Shown piece by piece: positions 4,769 to 7,557 of a DNA stretch of 7,557 bases (its first letter is position 1; each line of letters starts with the position of its first letter). The translations under genes and the position numbers were made by a program. Source of the stretch: Acidobacteriota bacterium (lineage in GTDB: Bacteria > Acidobacteriota > Terriglobia > UBA7540); the NCBI GenBank assembly GCA_003224635.1, contig QHZK01000323.1, positions 1-7,557 of the forward strand, read 5' to 3'. The notes below the pieces were generated by a model. That model searched no databases. It was not told where the DNA came from and worked only from the letters and a program-made list of their open reading frames with translations.

Positions 4769-6217
4769 CTACGCGACGTCATCCGCCGCCTCCTCCGGGC
4801 GAAGCGGCACTAGCTGGCTCGCGACCTTGGCGGCCTGTCGGGCCTGCCCGTCCACCACGTGAACGTAATACTGCAAGGTCGTGATGATCGAGGCGTGGCC
4901 CATGCGCCTGCGGAGATCCTCGGGTGGTACCCCACGGGCGGCCATGTACGATCCGTGCCAGTGCCTAAGGTAATGCCAAGTGAAGCCCTCGATGCCGAGC
5001 TTTTTCGCGGCCGGCGCGAGCACACGCTTCAGAGTGTTCCGCCGGCTCAACGGCGTGCCGGAACGAGACCTGAACAAGAAGTTCCCCGGAGGCTTGCTGT
5101 ACTTTTCGAGATAGCGTGCGAGCCAATCGAGGTCCTCCTGCTCCAATGTGATGACCCTCTCGGAGGCCGTGCTCTTGACGCTCTTGTAGCGCTTGGCTAG
5201 GTCTTTCTCGTCCTGATCCCATGTGGCGTGAACGTAAATACTCTTTTCCTCCCAGCGAATGTCGTCCGGCTTGAGCGCCTGCAACTCGCCAATACGCAGG
5301 CCTGTCGCCGATTCGAGCTTAACCATCGTTGCCCTCTGGAGCGGCAGGGCTTTGATGAGCTGAGCCAGGCGCTCGGGCGTGGCCAGCTTCTTGACCGGTT
5401 TCAAGGGTCGTTTGGGAAGCGTTACGAAGTGGGCCGGGTTTTGCTTGAGCCTGTATTTTTTCCCAGCCCACTGGAAGAACGAACACATCACGGTGTGCAT
5501 GTCCTTTACAGTCCACCATGCCATCTTGTCGTCGTGAAATTTCCTGTTGACGAGCTGCTGGATCGGGTCGTAGTCGCGTTCGAGCTCGAGCAGCTCCAGC
5601 TTGCCCAGCGCCGGCAGGAGATGATTTTTCAGCAGCGACTCGTAGAGACGCTTGGTCGAGGATTCGACGTTTTTGAGGTACTGTTCTTTGTACTTCGCCA
5701 CGCCGTCCTCGAACCTTAGCGCTAGGGCGGGCTGGTCCTGTGTGCCCGGTCGGTCCTTGACCAGCAGTTCCAGTTGCTTTCGGGCTTCGCGTTCGTTGAT
5801 TTGGCGGGAATTCCCCAGGAGGACCGCAGGGATCTTGGTGGGAAGTTCCCGCCCGTTCTCGTCGATAGCGTAAACGCGAAAGCGGCCGTAGAAGTCGATG
5901 CTCCCATCAGCGCGCCTCCGCTTCTCAATCCATCCTGATTTGTTACCTCGCCTTTTGCGCATGGCTTCAATCCGCCCTTTCCGTATTGAAGCCTGCTCAT
6001 CGTCGCTCCCAACACTACCACACCTCGGATCGCGACGTGCCTCTGCCCACATCATGACTTCTTTCTTCCGGAATCTTACGCATCTTGGCGATAATCGGAC
6101 GCACGGTATCGGATCTGTTGCTCTTCGGCGCGTGTGTTCGCGAACCCACCGTACCGGAACTGTCCAGTGGGCGGCCAACTCAGCCGCAGTCCAGACCGTG
6201 TCGTCTTCTTGCTTCAC
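4769..6217 (-). CDS. tyrosine integrase with N-terminal excisionase-type HTH domain
   Basis: Site-specific recombinase that would insert and excise the element at the neighbouring tRNA. The 482 residues comprise three parts. Residues 8-59 match the HTH_17/excisionase pattern: W9-T-A-A-E-L-A-A-H, a recognition helix near 20-29, then V40-R-L and V47-R-F-R-K-K-E-V-M-M-W57. Residues ~86-155 form an arm-binding domain (G95-W-I-E-K-R, Y110-G-R-F-R-V). The SAM-like core-binding domain spans ~168-265 and the catalytic domain ~277-460. The active site is complete: R308 in T-G-L-R-I-G-E-L, K348, H415 and R418 in H-Y-L-R-H, H441 in G-H-A-S, and nucleophile Y451 in Y-V-H. The GTG start has GGGAG (minus strand of 6228-6232) 10 bp upstream. 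An internal ATG at 5960-5962 (M86) would give a 397-residue integrase of ordinary length. Confidence 0.93.
   Translation of the reverse strand: MKQEDDTVWTAAELAAHWTVPVRWVREHTRRRATDPIPCVRLSPRCVRFRKKEVMMWAEARRDPRCGSVGSDDEQASIRKGRIEAMRKRRGNKSGWIEKRRRADGSIDFYGRFRVYAIDENGRELPTKIPAVLLGNSRQINEREARKQLELLVKDRPGTQDQPALALRFEDGVAKYKEQYLKNVESSTKRLYESLLKNHLLPALGKLELLELERDYDPIQQLVNRKFHDDKMAWWTVKDMHTVMCSFFQWAGKKYRLKQNPAHFVTLPKRPLKPVKKLATPERLAQLIKALPLQRATMVKLESATGLRIGELQALKPDDIRWEEKSIYVHATWDQDEKDLAKRYKSVKSTASERVITLEQEDLDWLARYLEKYSKPPGNFLFRSRSGTPLSRRNTLKRVLAPAAKKLGIEGFTWHYLRHWHGSYMAARGVPPEDLRRRMGHASIITTLQYYVHVVDGQARQAAKVASQLVPLRPEEAADDVA
5960..5993 (-). promoter_or_regulatory. perfect inverted repeat at the internal start of the integrase
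   Basis: On the coding strand GGCTTCAAT (5993-5985) and ATTGAAGCC (5971-5963) form a perfect 9-bp stem. The 13-nt loop contains GGAAAGGGCGG, a Shine-Dalgarno-like purine stretch, and the ATG of M86 follows directly at 5962-5960. In mRNA this would place a ribosome binding site in a hairpin loop just before an internal start codon, exactly at the boundary between the excisionase-type domain and the integrase. As DNA it could also be an operator. Internal initiation is inferred, not shown. Confidence 0.45.
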
Positions 6218-6552
6218 TTAGCTGTTGCTCCCGGACTTTGTCATACGGCTCCACCCATAGCCTCTCTCTTTCCAAATGCGGGCGGCCCGTACAGTCCTAT
6301 GTGGGGTTGCATCGGAACCGCGACGTCGGCGGCCACGGGCGGAAGGTTCGCACCCACAAAGTGGCCAGGGAGGTGGTGGCCAAATGGAGTGCCCGTCCTG
6401 GCCAATATATAACCAACAGTCTGTCATACTACCAGACATGTTTATACAGCGATACCAGTGGCAACCGCAAGAAAATTCTGCCACAACGACAGAAAAGTAC
6501 ATCTTGACTGCCTGTCGGTTAGCTGTTAGTAGATGCTTAGGGAGGTCCGGCT
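6218..6552. promoter_or_regulatory. divergent control region between integrase and XRE gene
   Basis: This spacer of 335 bp should hold the int promoter and the XRE promoter. For int, TATAAA (minus strand of 6441-6446) has TTGCGG (minus strand of 6465-6470) 18 bp upstream. For the XRE gene, TTGACT at 6504-6509 has only a weak TAGTAG 17 bp on. Possible operators: three TGGCCA palindromes at 6362, 6377 and 6399; an inverted repeat TTCTG-N9-CAGAA at 6476-6494; and GTCTG-N9-CAGAC around 6419-6437. The AT-rich spot at 6404-6413 stands out from the GC-rich surroundings. Confidence 0.4.
6540..6546 (+). promoter_or_regulatory. ribosome binding site of the XRE gene
   Basis: GGGAGGT lies 6 bp before the ATG at 6553. 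It is a near-consensus Shine-Dalgarno sequence and fixes the start of the XRE gene. Confidence 0.75.
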
Positions 6553-7044
6553 ATGCCCCCACGACGCAGGCGAGAGCATAAAGGTCAAGTAAGTGAATTC
6601 ACTAAGGTTATATCAGAACGCCGCTTGGCTTTGGGCAAAACTCAGGCTGAGATCGCTCGAGACATTGGAGTGAGTTCGCCGGAGTTCATCGGCATGGTGG
6701 AAGCCGGGCTCCGGCGCATTGATCTCAACCGGGTTCCAATGCTCGCGAGGGCTCTGAATTACGATCCGGCGGAGCTGTGCAAGCTCGCCTTGCAGGAGCA
6801 GGCTCCGGAGTTGTTTCGGACGTTGTTCGGCGGAGCCTACAGCTTCACCCCCAAGGAGTTATCTCCACAAGAGGTCAATACCGTTCACGTCTCCCGCGAC
6901 ACCCGCGAGCTCCTGGAACGGCTACACGCCCTGCCCGCGGAGTTAACGAGATTGATCGAGGGCCTGGTTCGGTACCTGTATTCCGCCCATCTGGCCGGGT
7001 CTCGACTACCTCGCTCTCTGCGCCTGAAGCCATACGAGTTATAG
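6553..7044 (+). CDS. XRE-family transcriptional regulator
   Basis: A 163-residue DNA-binding repressor-like protein. Residues ~13-76 form a Cro/CI-type helix-turn-helix: F16-x-K-V-I-x-x-R-R, then L27-G-K-T-Q31-A-E-I-A35-R-D-I-G39-V-S-S-P-E as the two HTH helices, then I46-x-x-V-E50-A-G and the final helix V61-P-M-L-A-R-A-L-N-Y-D-P. A basic tail R4-R7 precedes it. Residues ~100-163 have no recognised domain and may dimerise or bind a ligand; a leucine-rich helix spans 117-146. The gene is divergent from the integrase, the usual place for a lysogeny- or transfer-type repressor of an integrated element, and probably binds the spacer between them. It is followed after 12 bp by an HU-like gene, so the two are likely cotranscribed. 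Confidence 0.88.
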   Translation: MPPRRRREHKGQVSEFTKVISERRLALGKTQAEIARDIGVSSPEFIGMVEAGLRRIDLNRVPMLARALNYDPAELCKLALQEQAPELFRTLFGGAYSFTPKELSPQEVNTVHVSRDTRELLERLHALPAELTRLIEGLVRYLYSAHLAGSRLPRSLRLKPYEL

Positions 7045-7056
7045 GCTAGGGAATTT

Positions 7057-7557
7057 ATGACGAACACCGAGCCGGCAAAGAGGAGAGTTCCGCCACCCAA
7101 AAAACGTAGTCCTGTGGGCCGGGGCGATGTCGAGTATTTGATCGCTGTACTGCGAAGACGGCACGGCCTCAGCCGGCCTGCCGCTCGAAGGCTTCTTCGG
7201 GCACTCTTTGACGCCATTAAGCGGGGGCTGGCGCGCGACGGTAAGGTCAGTTTGGGCCCGCCGTTGGGCAGGCTTCTGGTGGTGAAATCTCCACCTAAGG
7301 AGGTCTTCTCAGCCGCTCTGGACCGGCGCGTGGTCAGGAACAAGTGGGGACTTCGGATCGTCTTGCGTTCGTCGAAGGGCAGAAAAGCCAAGCTCGACCC
7401 TTCGCCGCTTATTCCTGCGAAGCCCCCCAAGCCCGCCCGCCGGAACGCGGCCAAGCCCCGCCGTCCCGTCCGCTACAAGTACGGCAGCCCCTATTTGTCA
7501 GGCGATCTCGACATCAACTACCCGCGCTGGGTATTATGGTTTCGCGAGCAAATAAAG
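7057..7557 (+). CDS. HU/IHF-like DNA-binding protein (partial)
   Basis: The reading frame stays open from the ATG at 7057 to the window end (167 codons), with AGGGAA (7048-7053) just upstream. After a basic Pro/Lys tail (1-22), residues 24-60 resemble the two N-terminal helices of HU/IHF: D24-V-E-Y-L-I-A-V-L, G37-L-S-R-P-A-A-R-R-L-L-R-A-L-F51-D-A-I-K-R-G-L-A. A first strand follows, K63-V-S-L-G-P, with G71-R-L-L-V matching the usual glycine-containing turn. The DNA-grasping arm and the R-N-P motif of true HU are not recognisable; R94-N-K-W-G-L may be its remnant. Residues 107-145 are a basic, proline-rich linker, and an aromatic segment (Y146 to W162) follows. Longer than HU (about 90 residues), it is probably an element-encoded nucleoid or recombination accessory protein. 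The assignment rests on pattern alone. Confidence 0.6.
   Translation, partial: MTNTEPAKRRVPPPKKRSPVGRGDVEYLIAVLRRRHGLSRPAARRLLRALFDAIKRGLARDGKVSLGPPLGRLLVVKSPPKEVFSAALDRRVVRNKWGLRIVLRSSKGRKAKLDPSPLIPAKPPKPARRNAAKPRRPVRYKYGSPYLSGDLDINYPRWVLWFREQIK

Noticed and set aside
6885..7454. Minus-strand open frame of 189 codons
   Set aside because: It overlaps the XRE and HU-like genes on the opposite strand and shows no domain or ribosome binding site.
1..7557. CRISPR array, insertion sequence or toxin-antitoxin pair
   Set aside because: No regularly spaced repeat series, transposase motifs or terminal inverted repeats were seen. The two small paralogues are similar to each other and so do not look like a toxin-antitoxin pair.

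Overview
The window is GC-rich bacterial DNA. It reads as chromosomal sequence on the left, joined through a tRNA gene to the start of an integrated mobile element on the right. The organism cannot be fixed from the sequence. Heptanucleotide repeats, a GC-rich coding style, a ROK sugar kinase operon and long gene-poor spacers fit an environmental phylum such as Acidobacteriota or a similar group, but that is inference.

Left part (1-1415, minus strand): a two-gene sugar operon. A complete ROK-family sugar kinase is followed after 23 bp by the first 131 codons of an MFS transporter that runs off the window. The spacer and the transporter's N-terminal tail are built from GATTTTN-type heptamer repeats.

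Centre (1404-4585): about 3.2 kb that holds only small genes. Two plus-strand 96-residue paralogues (1891-2181 and 2567-2857) share 79 of 96 residues; their DNA differences lie mostly at silent third positions, so both are real and selected genes of unknown function. Downstream is a 69-codon C2HC zinc-finger-like ORF with a convincing promoter (TTGACC-N17-CATAAT) and ribosome binding site. The rest contains many inverted repeats, including a cluster of three hairpins at 3934-4055, and scattered copies of a CGGACTTTG word.

Right part (4586-7557): tRNA-Arg(ACG) with encoded CCA, then an 11-bp tandem repeat, then a minus-strand tyrosine integrase whose C-terminus faces the tRNA 3' end. This is the classic left edge of an island integrated at a tRNA 3' end. 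The integrase ORF is unusual: its first ~60 residues form an excisionase-type HTH_17 domain, joined in frame to a normal-length integrase. A perfect 9-bp inverted repeat encloses a purine-rich Shine-Dalgarno-like stretch and ends exactly at an internal ATG at the domain junction, so the gene may make both a long Xis-Int fusion and a 397-residue Int. Divergent from it are an XRE-family repressor-like gene and, 12 bp later, a partial HU/IHF-like DNA-binding protein. These look like the control module of the element, whose other end lies outside the window.

The best candidate for something undescribed is the fused excisionase-integrase with a hairpin at its internal start. The tandem small-protein pair and the small zinc-finger ORF come next.
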